Part shown: positions 1-11,214 of the stretch, in pieces
How the letters are laid out: the number at the start of each line of letters is the position of its first letter
Position numbering within the stretch: the stretch's first letter is position 1
Assembly (NCBI GenBank): GCA_050246875.1
Contig: JBFWVF010000013.1
Location: 24,732-88,731, forward strand
Length of the DNA: 64,000 nt
Direction: 5' to 3'
Source of the DNA: SHWB01 sp050246875
GTDB taxonomy: Bacteria > Pseudomonadota > Alphaproteobacteria > UBA6615
Position numbers and translations under genes: made by a program
The notes under the pieces: generated by a model
What the model saw: only the letters and a program-made list of their open reading frames with translations
Database searches by the model: none
What the model was told of the DNA's origin: nothing

Positions 1-500
1 AACAGCGTCTGGTAGTCGGACACGTCATCCTCGACGGCGCCGCCCGGCCGCTCGATATAGGGCGGCAGCGGCACGGTGCCGTGGCGGTGCAGTGCCGCCA
101 GCACCGCGGCCGTCGGCATGCCGAAATCGAGCAGCACCTCGCCCGCCTCGTGCTTCGCCGCAACGGTCGCGCCGAAGCCTTCGCCGAAGTCCAGCGTGTC
201 GCCTGGCGCCAGGCGCTTCGCCGGGCGGGCGAAGGCGAGCCATCGCCCCTCCCCTTCCAGCTTGTGCAGCGTCACCTCGACCTTGGCCGTGCCGCGCCGT
301 CCCGCCAGCCGCGCCGGTACCACGCGCGTGTCGTTGACCACCAGCAGGTCGCCCGCGCGCAGCAGCTCCGGCAGGTCGCGCACATGCCGGTCCTGCGGTA
401 CGGCGCCGGGCAGCAGCAGGCGCGCGGCGTCACGCGGACGCGCCGGATGCGTGGCAATGCGCGCGCGCGGCAGCTCGAAATCGAAATCGGCCATGCTCAT
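1..500 (-). CDS. queA: S-adenosylmethionine:tRNA ribosyltransferase-isomerase, 5' part (runs off the left edge)
   Basis: QueA transfers and isomerises the ribosyl part of SAM onto 7-aminomethyl-deazaguanine in tRNA, making epoxyqueuosine in the cytoplasm. The visible N-terminal ~166 residues carry family signatures: an opening ADFDFELP followed by IATHPA, then DLLVVNDTRVVPARL and PPYIERP. The frame is open to base 1, so the C-terminal half lies outside. Two in-frame ATGs at 500 and 494 (MSMADFDF) are both possible starts; 500 is used here. A tRNA gene lies 92 bp upstream. The identification is firm; only the exact start is uncertain. Confidence 0.93.
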   Translation of the reverse strand, partial: MSMADFDFELPRARIATHPARPRDAARLLLPGAVPQDRHVRDLPELLRAGDLLVVNDTRVVPARLAGRRGTAKVEVTLHKLEGEGRWLAFARPAKRLAPGDTLDFGEGFGATVAAKHEAGEVLLDFGMPTAAVLAALHRHGTVPLPPYIERPGGAVEDDVSDYQTL

Positions 501-592
501 GGGGTGCGGGGTATAGACCGCCGCGTGGCGGCACGGAAGCCGCGCCTGCGAGGCGGGCGGCCAGCCGATCCAAAGATGTCGTCGAGGATTGA

Positions 593-667
593 TGGTAGCG
601 GAGGAGGGATTTGAACCCCCGACCAAGGGATTATGATTCCCCTGCTCTACCGCTGAGCTACTCCGCC
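593..667 (-). tRNA. tRNA-Met(CAT), elongator type
   Basis: A 75-nt cloverleaf read on the minus strand. It has a 7-bp acceptor stem GGCGGAG/CTCCGCT (G-U first pair), a D-arm with AGCGGTA loop, and an anticodon stem GGGGA/TCCCT around loop ATCATAA with anticodon CAT. The T-arm has a TTCAAAT loop, and a CCA end is encoded in the DNA. A tRNA-Ile with lysidine-modified CAT is the other possibility, but the anticodon loop context and acceptor match elongator tRNA-Met of proteobacteria. Confidence 0.93.
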
Positions 668-706
668 ACCAGCGGGTCGCGGGTATAGGGGGCGGCCCGG
701 CGGCCG

Positions 707-1669
707 TCAAGCCGGCCGGGCCGGGGCGGACGGAGCGCTCGCGACGGCGCCTGGCGGCCGCCGCCGGCCGCGGCTCATCAGCCAGATGCCGGCGACAATG
801 AGGGCGAAGGCGACAGCGTGGTAGGGCGCCGGCTGTTCGCCCAGTACGACGATGGCGAGGATCGCCGTGAAGCCGGCGCGCATGTAGTTGCTGGCGCTGG
901 CGACGGTCGCGCCGAGCGCCAGCACGGCCGTGTTGACGAAGCCGACGGCGACGACGCCGACCGCCACCGCCACCCACACGGCGACACCCGCCGCCTCCCA
1001 GGTCAGCGGCATCGGCCGTACCCAGATCGACTCCGCGATGTAGATCGGCAGCATCACGACGAGGCCATAGATCTGCACGGAGAACAGGATCATCGGCTGG
1101 GAGAAGGTCTTCGGCACCCGCCGCAGGTAGACGTTGTGCATGGCGAAACCGGCCATCGCCGCCAGCATGATGAGGTCGCCGGGGTTGAGCGTCAGCGCCA
1201 GCAGCACGGCGGGGTCGCCGCGCGCGACGGCATAGAGCACGCCCGCCGCCGCGACGAGGATGCCGAGCACGGTCACCGGCGCCGGCCGGTCGCGGAACAG
1301 GAACAGCGCCAGCAGCGCCGTCATCATCGGCTGACCGGTGGCGACGACGGCGCCGTTCATTGCCGTCGTGTACTGGTAGGCGAGATAGACAGCACCGGTG
1401 CCGAGCGGCACGACGCCGACCGCCAGCGTGCCGAACAGCGTCCAGTGCCGCAGCATCACCCGCCACTCGCGCGCGACGTCGCGCCAGACGAACGGCAGCA
1501 GCACCAGCGCGGCGATGGCGATGCGCCAGAAGGCGAGGCCCATCGCCGGCAGCTCGGCGTGATAGAAGCGGCCGATGACGTGGTTGCTGGCAAGGATCAG
1601 CGCGCCGGCGACCATGAACAGCCATGGCCAGCCGCCGCGCCGGAAGCGCCAGTCGACGGTGTCGGTCAT
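707..1669 (-). CDS. EamA/DMT-family permease
   Basis: A 320-residue integral membrane protein of the drug/metabolite transporter superfamily. It shows about ten hydrophobic helices forming two EamA repeats, with the characteristic stretch MNGAVVATGQPMMTALLA in repeat 1 and a long Ala/Val-rich repeat 2. The substrate cannot be read from sequence; the family exports amino acids, nucleotides or other small metabolites. ATG at 1669 (MTDTVDWRF) is preferred over an ATG nine codons upstream because the extra residues are Pro/Ala-rich with no family match. It lies 48 bp downstream of the Rid gene and may be co-transcribed with it. Confidence 0.85.
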   Translation of the reverse strand: MTDTVDWRFRRGGWPWLFMVAGALILASNHVIGRFYHAELPAMGLAFWRIAIAALVLLPFVWRDVAREWRVMLRHWTLFGTLAVGVVPLGTGAVYLAYQYTTAMNGAVVATGQPMMTALLALFLFRDRPAPVTVLGILVAAAGVLYAVARGDPAVLLALTLNPGDLIMLAAMAGFAMHNVYLRRVPKTFSQPMILFSVQIYGLVVMLPIYIAESIWVRPMPLTWEAAGVAVWVAVAVGVVAVGFVNTAVLALGATVASASNYMRAGFTAILAIVVLGEQPAPYHAVAFALIVAGIWLMSRGRRRPPGAVASAPSAPARPA

Positions 1670-1717
1670 TGCAGCGGTTGGGGCGGGCCACGGCAAAGGC
1701 CGTGCCCGCCCGCCGAC

Positions 1718-2107
1718 TCAGTCGACCTTGGCGGCGATGATGTCCATCTCGCAGAGGAGATTGGGCCGCGCCAGCGCCTTCACCACCAGCCAGGTCGAGC
1801 CCGGACGGTGATCGCCGAGGTGCTTCACGCGCACCGGGATCACATTCTTGATGAACTCGGCATCCGTCCCGTACAGCGTGATGCGCACGATGTCCTTCGC
1901 CGACATGCCGACATGGGCGAGGCCGGCGATGCAGTTCTTCCACACTTGCTCGTGCTGCGCGTCGAAGCCGTCGGGCACGACGCCGTCGAGGGTGATGCCG
2001 ACCTGGCCTGCGAGGTACGCCCAGCGCGCGCCCGGCGGCACTTCGACGACGTGGTTGTAAGCGCCGGCCGGCGGGGCGATGGTGGGCGGATTGTGCGTCT
2101 TGAGCAT
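1718..2107 (-). CDS. RidA/YjgF/YER057c-family protein
   Basis: A 129-residue cytoplasmic protein of the Rid family, usual length for this trimeric fold. Recognisable features are the GARWAYLAGQVGITLDG strand-turn, the VWKNCIAGLAHVGMSAKDIVRITLY helix-strand unit, and a C-terminal segment ending in CEMDIIAAK. RidA proper hydrolyses reactive enamine/imine intermediates from PLP enzymes. Several Rid subfamilies lack the catalytic Arg, and this one cannot be placed confidently in the active RidA subfamily. ATG start at 2107. The downstream neighbour is a permease, consistent with a small-metabolite role, but that is inference. Confidence 0.83.
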   Translation of the reverse strand: MLKTHNPPTIAPPAGAYNHVVEVPPGARWAYLAGQVGITLDGVVPDGFDAQHEQVWKNCIAGLAHVGMSAKDIVRITLYGTDAEFIKNVIPVRVKHLGDHRPGSTWLVVKALARPNLLCEMDIIAAKVD

Positions 2108-2209
2108 GGCGGATCCCCTCGCGTCTGGGCGTCGCGGCCGGTACTCCCGGCCTTCGCGGCGCGATGGTAGACCGGCCGGACGGGCGCTGTCGAACGCCGC
2201 CGGATCGCC

Positions 2210-3367
<1,158 letters not shown>

Positions 3368-3519
3368 GGCCGGGTCAATACAGGCAGCCGGGCCCGCGAC
3401 GCAACGCCCGCGGCCCGCCCGTCCGGTCCCGACCCTGCGCCTATGCCCGGCGGGAGCGGCCATGTATCCTGCCTGCGAACGGCCGGGCGACACGGCCCGG
3501 CACGACGGAGGAGAGCCCG

Positions 3520-4152
3520 ATGGCCCCGGCGGCCCGCATCGCGCCCGGGACCGTGCTGCCCGCCCTGCTGCTGGCGCTGGCCGTGGCGTTCGGCGCGGCT
3601 CCGGCGCAGGCCGACGCCCGCGCCGACCTTGCGCATTGCGTCACCGTCGCCGACCCGACCGAGCGGCTGGCCTGCTACGACGCGCTCGCCGCGCGCAGCG
3701 TCGACCTGCCGAAGTCCGCCGCCCGCGACGACGCGACCGTGCGCCTGGCCGAGGAGTTCCGCTTCGACGGCCACCGCCTGATGACCGGCCCGCTGGCCTT
3801 CAGCATCCGCGTCAGCGGCGTGCTCAAGACCAACCGCGACACCCGCGCCGAGCGCGAGGTGACACAACTCACGCGCCGCATCGTCCGCGCCCTCGACGGG
3901 CTTTCGGGCTGGCGGCTGGCCGTTACCGTCCATGGCACGACCGTCGAACTGCCGCGCGAGCAGCCCTTCACCACCGACGAGCTTTACGCCCAGGCGCGCG
4001 CCGGCATGGCGGCGACCGGCCTGCCGGCGGAGCAATGGTCGGTCGTGCGCGGTCGCCCGGCCGAGCCCGCCCTGTGGGACGACGGCCGGCTGCGCGACGC
4101 CAACGAGAACATCACCATCGACGTGGTCGGCTTCGAGGCGGGCGGAAGCTGA
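3520..4152 (+). CDS. Exported protein of unknown function (210 aa)
   Basis: A secreted or periplasmic protein: MAPAARIAPG, a hydrophobic core rich in Leu/Ala, then a predicted signal peptidase I site after APAQA near residue 30. The mature part begins with a short Cys-containing motif, HCVTVADPTERLACYDALAARS. This HC...RLACYD pattern recurs at the start of several periplasmic protein families, including some type VI secretion accessory proteins, but the rest is not recognised. An ATG with a GGAGGAGAG ribosome site just upstream supports the start. It is convergent with tenA, with 19 bp between the stop codons. Confidence 0.6.
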   Translation: MAPAARIAPGTVLPALLLALAVAFGAAPAQADARADLAHCVTVADPTERLACYDALAARSVDLPKSAARDDATVRLAEEFRFDGHRLMTGPLAFSIRVSGVLKTNRDTRAEREVTQLTRRIVRALDGLSGWRLAVTVHGTTVELPREQPFTTDELYAQARAGMAATGLPAEQWSVVRGRPAEPALWDDGRLRDANENITIDVVGFEAGGS

Positions 4153-4171
4153 GTCGCCCCGGCACGGCCTG

Positions 4172-4861
4172 TCAGCCCGCGTCCATCCCCATCTGCCAGA
4201 ACGCCGCCTCTAGGCGGGTTGCCTCGGCGAAGACGCGTGCGAGTTGGTCAAGTCGACCGCCAGCGGCGCGGCGCTGCCACAGTCGGTCGAGCATGGCGAC
4301 GTGGTCGCGCGCCACGTCCTGATACTCGGCACCGCCATAGGCCTCGATCCACGCAGCGTAGGGATTGCTCGCGGACGGCGGGCCCGCCAGCAGGCGCGCG
4401 CCGATCTCGCCATAGCCGACCGTGCACGGCGCCAGCGCGGCATAGAGGTCGAGCAGGTCGCCGCGCAGCCCCGTCTCCAGCACGAAGCGGGTGTAGGCGA
4501 GCGTCGCCGGCGCTTCCGGCAGGGCCTCAAGCGCCGTCTCGTCGAGGCCCCAGCGGGCGCAGAACGTCACGTGCAGGTCGGTCTCCCTCAGGATGGCGGC
4601 GAGCTTCGCCGAGGCGTCGCGCAGTTCGGCGAGGTCCCCCGCCTTGTAGCCGGCGAGCGCGTAGGCGCGGGCGAAATGCAGCAGGAACAGCCAGTCCTGC
4701 TGCAGGTAGTGGCGGAAGGCCGCTTCGGGCAGCGTGCCGGCGGCGAGGCCCGCGACGAAGGGATGCTCGACGTAGTCGCGCCAACCGTCGCCCGTGGCGT
4801 GGCGCAGGCGCACGAAGAGGCTGTCGGCGGTGAGGTAGTCCGGCGGCGCGGCGGCGCTCAC
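4172..4861 (-). CDS. tenA: TenA-family thiaminase II / aminopyrimidine aminohydrolase
   Basis: TenA proteins salvage thiamine breakdown products by hydrolysing the aminomethyl pyrimidine. The 229-residue all-helical protein shows ADSLFVRLRHATGDGWRDYVEHPFVAGL at the N-terminus. The catalytic Cys (about residue 146) sits in LAPCTVGYGEIG, and an acidic EAYGGAEYQD segment lies near the end. The GTG start at 4861 overlaps the ferredoxin stop as GTGA. The longer upstream frame is only an antisense-style extension inside the ferredoxin gene. Position as last gene of an Fe-S assembly operon is unusual, since thiamine salvage genes normally sit in thi operons. Confidence 0.88.
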   Translation of the reverse strand: MSAAAPPDYLTADSLFVRLRHATGDGWRDYVEHPFVAGLAAGTLPEAAFRHYLQQDWLFLLHFARAYALAGYKAGDLAELRDASAKLAAILRETDLHVTFCARWGLDETALEALPEAPATLAYTRFVLETGLRGDLLDLYAALAPCTVGYGEIGARLLAGPPSASNPYAAWIEAYGGAEYQDVARDHVAMLDRLWQRRAAGGRLDQLARVFAEATRLEAAFWQMGMDAG

Positions 4862-5178
4862 CAGACGCGCCCCAGCGTCACCACGAGGCCGTCGAGGTCG
4901 TCGCTGAGCGAAATCTGGCAGCCGAGCCGCGAGGTCGGCGTGCGCTCGGGAAGAAGCGCCAGCATGTCCTCCTCCTCCTCGGCGAAGCGATTGGGCGGCA
5001 GGCGCGGGAACCATGCCGGATCGACGACGACGTGACAGGTCGCGCAGCCCATGCAGCCGCCGCAGGTGCCTTCGATGTCGATGTCGTTGAGGTGTGCGAT
5101 TTCGAGCAGCGTGCGGTCGCGGAAGGACTCGACCGTGCGCGCAACCCCGTCGCGGCCAATGAACGTTACCCGCGGCAC
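4858..5178 (-). CDS. 2Fe-2S ferredoxin, adrenodoxin/ISC-Fdx type
   Basis: A 106-residue electron carrier that probably supplies reducing electrons for Fe-S cluster assembly. Cluster ligands follow the adrenodoxin spacing: C39-x5-C45-x2-C48 and C87 in SRLGCQI, with an extra Cys at 42 inside GTCGGCMGC. Acidic residues cluster at EEEEDML. The GTG at 5178 (MPRVTFIGRDG) is chosen because GGGGGAG lies about 6 nt upstream and the protein then has normal family length; the open frame upstream is non-homologous. The gene follows the A-type carrier gene and overlaps tenA by four bases. Confidence 0.9.
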   Translation of the reverse strand: MPRVTFIGRDGVARTVESFRDRTLLEIAHLNDIDIEGTCGGCMGCATCHVVVDPAWFPRLPPNRFAEEEEDMLALLPERTPTSRLGCQISLSDDLDGLVVTLGRVW

Positions 5179-5212
5179 CGGAACACTCCCCCGCCTTCGC
5201 GCCAGGCGCCGT

Positions 5213-5548
5213 TCAGACGTGGAACGACTCGCCGCAGCCGCAGCGGCCTTTTTCGTTGGGATTGCGGAAGGTGAAGCCGGCGCTGAAACGGTCTTCCTCC
5301 CAGTGCATCTCGGCACCGATGAGGAACATCGTCGCCGCCGGGTCGACGAAGACGCGCACGCCCTTGTCCTCGATCACTTCCTCGAACTTGCGCTGGTCCT
5401 TGGCGTATTCGACGACATAGGCCATGCCCGAGCAGCCGCGCTTGGCGAGGCCGACGCGCAGGCCGATAACGTCCGAATCCGCCTTCGCCATCAGCGCCTT
5501 CACGCGCGAGGCGGCGGTCTCGGTCAGGGTCAGGATGGCGCCCGGCAT
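5213..5548 (-). CDS. A-type iron-sulfur carrier (SufA/IscA/HesB family)
   Basis: A carrier protein that receives nascent Fe-S clusters from the scaffold and passes them to apoproteins. The 111-residue sequence has the three conserved cysteines: one in KRGCSGMAYVVEY and two in GRCGCGESFHV at the C-terminus, plus the FVDPAATMFLIG strand. ATG at 5548 (MPGAILTLTE) matches the usual family N-terminus; an ATG seven codons earlier is less likely. The SufA versus IscA assignment is not decidable by sequence here; location in a suf operon favours SufA. Confidence 0.92.
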   Translation of the reverse strand: MPGAILTLTETAASRVKALMAKADSDVIGLRVGLAKRGCSGMAYVVEYAKDQRKFEEVIEDKGVRVFVDPAATMFLIGAEMHWEEDRFSAGFTFRNPNEKGRCGCGESFHV

Positions 5549-5602
5549 CACATCGCTCCTTGCCACCAATATAGGCCCGTCGGCGTTGTCGCCAACACCC
5601 CT

Positions 5603-6019
5603 TCAGAACATGTCGAGGGCAAGCCTTGCCTCCTCGGACATGCGCGCCTGCGTCCACGGCGGGTCCCAGACCAGCCGGACCGTCGCGATCCCCACGCCGT
5701 CGACCCCGGCCACGGCATCGGCCACCATCTGCGGCAGTTCGCCGGCCACCGGGCAGGCGGGCGCCGTAAGGGTCATCTCCACCGCCACGTCGCCGTCCGG
5801 CGCAATGTCGAGGTCGTAGATCAGCCCCAGTTCCCAGATGTCGACGGGGATCTCGGGGTCGTGGACGGTCTTGAGGGCGGCGACGATGGCCGCCCGGTCG
5901 GCGACCGGCGTGCCGGCCGGCAGCTTCTCGCCGGCCCGGCCGTTGACATCGCCGTCGCCGGCAGCGCGCGCGGCGGCGCCAGGCATGAAATCGGCGAGGG
6001 TCGGGCCGTCGGCGTTCAT
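5603..6019 (-). CDS. sufT: SUF-associated MIP18/DUF59 protein (SufT-like)
   Basis: A 138-residue protein with the MIP18 (DUF59) domain after a variable 45-residue N-terminus. Diagnostic segments are VHDPEIPVDIWELGLIYDL, MTLTAPACPVAGELPQMV with the conserved Cys, and VWDPPWTQARMSEEARL. SufT helps maturation or delivery of Fe-S clusters in organisms using SUF. Its ATG overlaps the sufE stop by four bases (ATGA), showing translational coupling. The N-terminal extension has no recognised motif. Confidence 0.9.
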   Translation of the reverse strand: MNADGPTLADFMPGAAARAAGDGDVNGRAGEKLPAGTPVADRAAIVAALKTVHDPEIPVDIWELGLIYDLDIAPDGDVAVEMTLTAPACPVAGELPQMVADAVAGVDGVGIATVRLVWDPPWTQARMSEEARLALDMF

Positions 6020-6450
6020 CGCGCGGCGTCTCCGGTCCGGCGGGCGAGCTTCTGCATGTGCTTCAGCATGGCCATCATGCCGACCTGGCGCTGGGTCGTC
6101 ATGGCGCCGAGATTGAGCCGGCGTACCTGGTCGATGGTCAGCGCCGCCAGTTCCTCGCCGGTCAGGCCGCTGAAACTCTCGGTCATCATGTGGACGAGAC
6201 CGTTGACGATGGCGCCATCACTGTGACCGCGGAACCAGTGGCGACCGTCTTCATCGATGTCATGCAGCATCCATACGCGCGACATGCAGCCGTGCATGAG
6301 ATGCTCATCGTTCATCGCATCGGGCGGAAACGGGTCGTCCTTGTGCTTCTTCGCCATGTCGAGGACGTATTCGAAGCGCATCTCGTCGTCGAGCCCGGCG
6401 AGATCGTCGACGAAGTGCTGGAATTTCCCCAGACGGGCCAGTGTCGTCAT
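6016..6450 (-). CDS. sufE: SufE sulfur-acceptor protein
   Basis: SufE accepts persulfide from SufS and enhances its desulfurase activity. The 144-residue product has the acceptor Cys in HGCMSRVWML and the typical N-terminal helix ending LDDEMRFEYVLDMAKK. It also has the C-terminal LTGEELAALTIDQVRRLNLG segment. It lies four bases after sufS and overlaps sufT, so it is an internal operon gene. Length and motifs match the family fully. Confidence 0.95.
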   Translation of the reverse strand: MTTLARLGKFQHFVDDLAGLDDEMRFEYVLDMAKKHKDDPFPPDAMNDEHLMHGCMSRVWMLHDIDEDGRHWFRGHSDGAIVNGLVHMMTESFSGLTGEELAALTIDQVRRLNLGAMTTQRQVGMMAMLKHMQKLARRTGDAAR

Positions 6451-6454
6451 CGCC

Positions 6455-7717
6455 TCACCCGAGCACCCGCCGCACCCTTTCGAGCGCGGTCACGAACTGG
6501 TCGACATCCTGGCGGTCGCTGTAGAGGCCGAGCGAGGCCCGCACCGTCGCCTCGACGCCCATGCGCGCCATCAGCGGCTGGGCGCAGTGATGGCCGGACC
6601 GCACCGCCACGCCCTCGCGGTCGACGATGGCCGCGATGTCGAAGGCATGCGCGAAATCCGCCGACAGCGAGACCACCGAGACCTTGTCCGGCGCCGTGCC
6701 GATCAGGCGCAGGCCGGGAACGGCCGCGAGCGCGTCGGTCATGTAGGCCAGCAGCGCCGCCTCGTGGGCGGCGATGGCCGCGGTCCCGAGGCCCTCGACG
6801 TAGCGGATGGCCGCGGCGAGGCCGATGGCCTGGGCGATGGCCGGCGTGCCGGCCTCGAACTTGTGCGGCAGGCCGGCGAAGGTGGTGCCGTCGAAGCTGA
6901 CCCGCTCGATCATGTCGCCGCCGCCCATGTAGGGCGGCATGGCCTCGAGGATGGCTTCGCGGCCCCACAGAACGCCGATGCCGGAGGGTCCGTAGAGCTT
7001 GTGGCCGGAGAAGACGTAGAAGTCGCAACCGAGCGCCCGCACGTCGACGGTCATGTGCTGGATCGCCTGGCAGCCGTCGATCAGCACCTTCGCACCAGCG
7101 GCATGCGCCGCGGCGGCGATGTCGGCCACCGGCAGCACGGTGCCGAGCACGTTCGAGACATGCGCGACCGAGACCAGCTTCGTTCTCGGGCCGATGAGGC
7201 GGTAGAAGGCGTCGGCCACGAAGCTGCCGTCGTCGGCGATCGGCGCTACGCGCAGCACGATGCCCTTCTCCTGTGCCAGCATCTGCCACGGCACGATGTT
7301 GGCGTGGTGCTCCAGTTCGGTGATCAGCACCTCGTCGCCGGCCGCGAGGTTGGTGCGGCCCCAGCTCGACGCCACGAGGTTGATCGCCTCCGTGGCGTTG
7401 CGGGTGAAGATCACCTCGTGCGGATGTTCGGCGCCGATGTAGCGGGCCACCGTCTCGCGTGCGTCCTCGAAGGCGTTGGTGGCGCGCTCGGAGAGGAAGT
7501 AGAGCCCGCGATGGACGTTGGCATATTCCTCGCCATAGACGCGCTGCACCGCGTCGATGACGGCCCGCGGCTTCTGCGCCGAGGCGGCGCTGTCGAGGAA
7601 GGCCAGCCGCTTGCCGTAGACCGGCCGGGCGAGAATGGGGAAATCGGCACGCACCGCCGCCACGTCGTAGGGCGTGTTGGTGCCGGGCGCGCGCATCGCG
7701 GTCGCCGGGCCGCTCAT
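6455..7717 (-). CDS. sufS: SufS group II cysteine desulfurase
   Basis: A PLP enzyme that removes sulfur from cysteine for the SufBCD scaffold. The 420-residue product shows FLDSAASAQKP near the N-terminus and TRNATEAINLVASSWG. The PLP lysine is in DFYVFSGHKLYGPSG, and the group II active Cys is in VRSGHHCAQPLMARMG. The ATG at 7717 overlaps the sufD stop by four bases (ATGA), and the first 15 residues are a non-conserved leader. It is the third cysteine desulfurase gene of this operon. Confidence 0.96.
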   Translation of the reverse strand: MSGPATAMRAPGTNTPYDVAAVRADFPILARPVYGKRLAFLDSAASAQKPRAVIDAVQRVYGEEYANVHRGLYFLSERATNAFEDARETVARYIGAEHPHEVIFTRNATEAINLVASSWGRTNLAAGDEVLITELEHHANIVPWQMLAQEKGIVLRVAPIADDGSFVADAFYRLIGPRTKLVSVAHVSNVLGTVLPVADIAAAAHAAGAKVLIDGCQAIQHMTVDVRALGCDFYVFSGHKLYGPSGIGVLWGREAILEAMPPYMGGGDMIERVSFDGTTFAGLPHKFEAGTPAIAQAIGLAAAIRYVEGLGTAAIAAHEAALLAYMTDALAAVPGLRLIGTAPDKVSVVSLSADFAHAFDIAAIVDREGVAVRSGHHCAQPLMARMGVEATVRASLGLYSDRQDVDQFVTALERVRRVLG

Positions 7718-8946
7718 GCCCCGACCTCCGCCTTGCGCGCGAGCCAGGCATGCGCAGCCGCGGCGACGGCGTCGCGCGCCGCGCCTTCGGGGATAGCGTC
7801 CACGGCCTGTTCGACGAACGCCGCGACCAGCAGGCGCCGCGCCTCGGCCTCGTGGATGCCGCGCGCGGCGAGATAGAAGAGCTGGTCGGCATCGAGGTCG
7901 CCGATGGCGGCGCCGTGGCTGCACGCGACATCGTCGGCGTAGATTTCCAGTTCCGGCCGCGCATCGGCCTCGGCGCGCGGCGACAGCAGCAGCGCGCGCA
8001 GGAGCTGGTGGGCGTCGGTGCCGTCGGCGCCCTTGTCGACACGCACCTTGCCCTGCAGCACGGCGCGCGCCTCGTCGCCGGCGACCGCGCGGAAGACCTG
8101 GCGCGAACGGCAGCGCGGCACGGCATGGGTAACGAAGGCCGTCACGTCGGCGACGCGGGCGGCATCGGCCAGTGCGATGCCGACGAGCTGCGCCTCGGCA
8201 CCCTCGCCGGCCAGCCGCAGATGCACCTCGTGGCGTCCCAGCACGGCGCCGGCCTGAAGCGCCGCGCCGTCGTAGCGCGCGCGCGCCGCCGCTTCGACAA
8301 ACAGCGTCGACATGTTGCGGCCGGCGGCCTCGTCGTCCGTCTGCACGCGGGCGTGGACAAGACCGGCGCCGTCGCCCAGCACGATCTCGCCGACATGGTT
8401 GGCGAGGCAGGCGCCGGTGCCGGCGTGGTGCTCGATCAGTGTCAGGGCGGCGTCGCGGCCGAGCCGCACCAGCAGGCGCGGATGGAACATCACCGGGCCG
8501 TCGACCTCGCGGCCGAGCGACACGACGGACAACGGCGGTACCATGCGGACGCCGTCGGCGACATCGATGACGACACCATCGTCGAGGCCGGCATCGGCCA
8601 GCGCCACGAAGGGCGAGGCGTCTGCACGGGCGAGCGTGCCCGGCGCGGGCGAAACCGCGCCGGCGCCCGGCGCGGCGGCGAGGCCGCGCACGGTGACGCC
8701 ATCGGGCAGGCCGTCGAGGGCCGACAGGGCAGCGCTGAAGCGGCCGTTGACCAGCACCGCGCGCGGTGCCGGCACGGCCAGCGCCGCCGGCAGCGCGTCG
8801 ACGGAAACGGCCGGCCCCGCGGCAGCCGGGCGGAAGGCCGAGAGATCGAGCCGCTGGACGCCGCTGTACTGCCAGTATTCGGCCTTGCGGGCCGGCAGGG
8901 CCGGCACGGGGGCCATGTCGGAGAGTGTCGCCACGGGCCCGGTCAC
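7714..8946 (-). CDS. sufD: SufD scaffold subunit
   Basis: SufD pairs with SufB in the SufBC2D scaffold and is needed for iron entry. The 410-residue protein has a divergent N-terminus (ALPARKAEYWQYSG) and the beta-helix core. Typical C-terminal SufD segments are LLLSPRAEADARPELEIYADDVACSHGAAIGDLDADQLFYLAARGI and a C-terminal EAEARRLLVAAFVEQAV. The GTG at 8946 overlaps the sufC stop (GTGA); an ATG at 8916 is an alternative start. It is followed directly by sufS with a four-base overlap. Confidence 0.93.
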   Translation of the reverse strand: MTGPVATLSDMAPVPALPARKAEYWQYSGVQRLDLSAFRPAAAGPAVSVDALPAALAVPAPRAVLVNGRFSAALSALDGLPDGVTVRGLAAAPGAGAVSPAPGTLARADASPFVALADAGLDDGVVIDVADGVRMVPPLSVVSLGREVDGPVMFHPRLLVRLGRDAALTLIEHHAGTGACLANHVGEIVLGDGAGLVHARVQTDDEAAGRNMSTLFVEAAARARYDGAALQAGAVLGRHEVHLRLAGEGAEAQLVGIALADAARVADVTAFVTHAVPRCRSRQVFRAVAGDEARAVLQGKVRVDKGADGTDAHQLLRALLLSPRAEADARPELEIYADDVACSHGAAIGDLDADQLFYLAARGIHEAEARRLLVAAFVEQAVDAIPEGAARDAVAAAAHAWLARKAEVGA

Positions 8947-9695
8947 TCCGCCGCCAGCAGCGGGCCGTAGCCGGACGCCTCGACCTCGCGGGCAAGGTCC
9001 GGTCCGCCGGAACGGACGATGCGCCCGCCGGCCAGAATATGCACATGGTCGGGCACGATAAGGTCGAGCAGGCGCTGATAGTGCGTGATCACCAGCATCG
9101 AGCGCTTGCCATCGCGCATCGCGTTGACGCCGTCGGCGACGACGCGCAGCGCATCGACATCGAGGCCGGAATCCGTCTCGTCGAGGATGGCGAGGCGCGG
9201 CTCCAGCGTGGCGAGCTGCAGCACCTCGAAGCGCTTCTTCTCGCCGCCGGAGAATCCGACGTTGACCGCGCGCTTCAGCATGTCGTCGCCGATGCCGAGC
9301 GTCGCCGCCTTTGCCCGCACGAAGCGCAGGAACTCCATCGCGTCGAGTTCGGGCTCGCCGCGCGCGGCGCGGGCGGCATTCACCGCCGTCTTGAGGAAGG
9401 TCATGCCGGTCACGCCGGGAATCTCGACCGGATACTGGAAGGCGAGGAAGATGCCGGCGCGCGCGCGTTCGTCCGCCGTCATCGCCAGCAGGTCGCGCCC
9501 CTCGAAGGCCACGCCGCCGGCCGTCGGCTCGTAGCCGTCGCGCCCGGCCAGCGTGTAGGCCAGGGTCGACTTGCCGGAGCCGTTGGGGCCCATCACGGCA
9601 TGGACCTCGCCGGCGCCGATCGACAGATCGAGCCCGGCAAGGATCGGCTTGCCGTCGACGGTGGCGTGCAGGTCGCTGATTTCGAGAAGCGCCAT
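8943..9695 (-). CDS. sufC: SufC ATPase of the SUF scaffold
   Basis: An ABC-type ATPase that drives conformational change of SufBD. The 250-residue protein has Walker A GPNGSGKST, a Q-loop in FLAFQYPVEIPGV, the signature FSGGEKKRFEVLQ and Walker B LAILDETDSGLD. SufC-specific features are the EIPGVTG and NVGFSGGEKKR segments. The ATG at 9695 is preferred because AAGGA lies just before it; another ATG five codons upstream (9710) is possible. Spacing to sufB is short, and its stop overlaps sufD. Confidence 0.95.
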   Translation of the reverse strand: MALLEISDLHATVDGKPILAGLDLSIGAGEVHAVMGPNGSGKSTLAYTLAGRDGYEPTAGGVAFEGRDLLAMTADERARAGIFLAFQYPVEIPGVTGMTFLKTAVNAARAARGEPELDAMEFLRFVRAKAATLGIGDDMLKRAVNVGFSGGEKKRFEVLQLATLEPRLAILDETDSGLDVDALRVVADGVNAMRDGKRSMLVITHYQRLLDLIVPDHVHILAGGRIVRSGGPDLAREVEASGYGPLLAAE

Positions 9696-9722
9696 CTTGT
9701 CCTTCTGCATCCAGTCGCCGAC

Positions 9723-11192
<1,470 letters not shown>

Positions 11193-11214
11193 CAAACCGT
11201 CTCCACTGACATGC

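Noticed and set aside
593..667. The tRNA-Met gene as the prophage attachment site
   Set aside because: It lies more than 40 kb from the phage genes and no partial copy of its 3' end was noticed near 44.6 kb.
4862..5014. A TPP riboswitch in front of tenA
   Set aside because: The tenA start overlaps the ferredoxin coding region, leaving no leader, and no THI-box sequence was seen.
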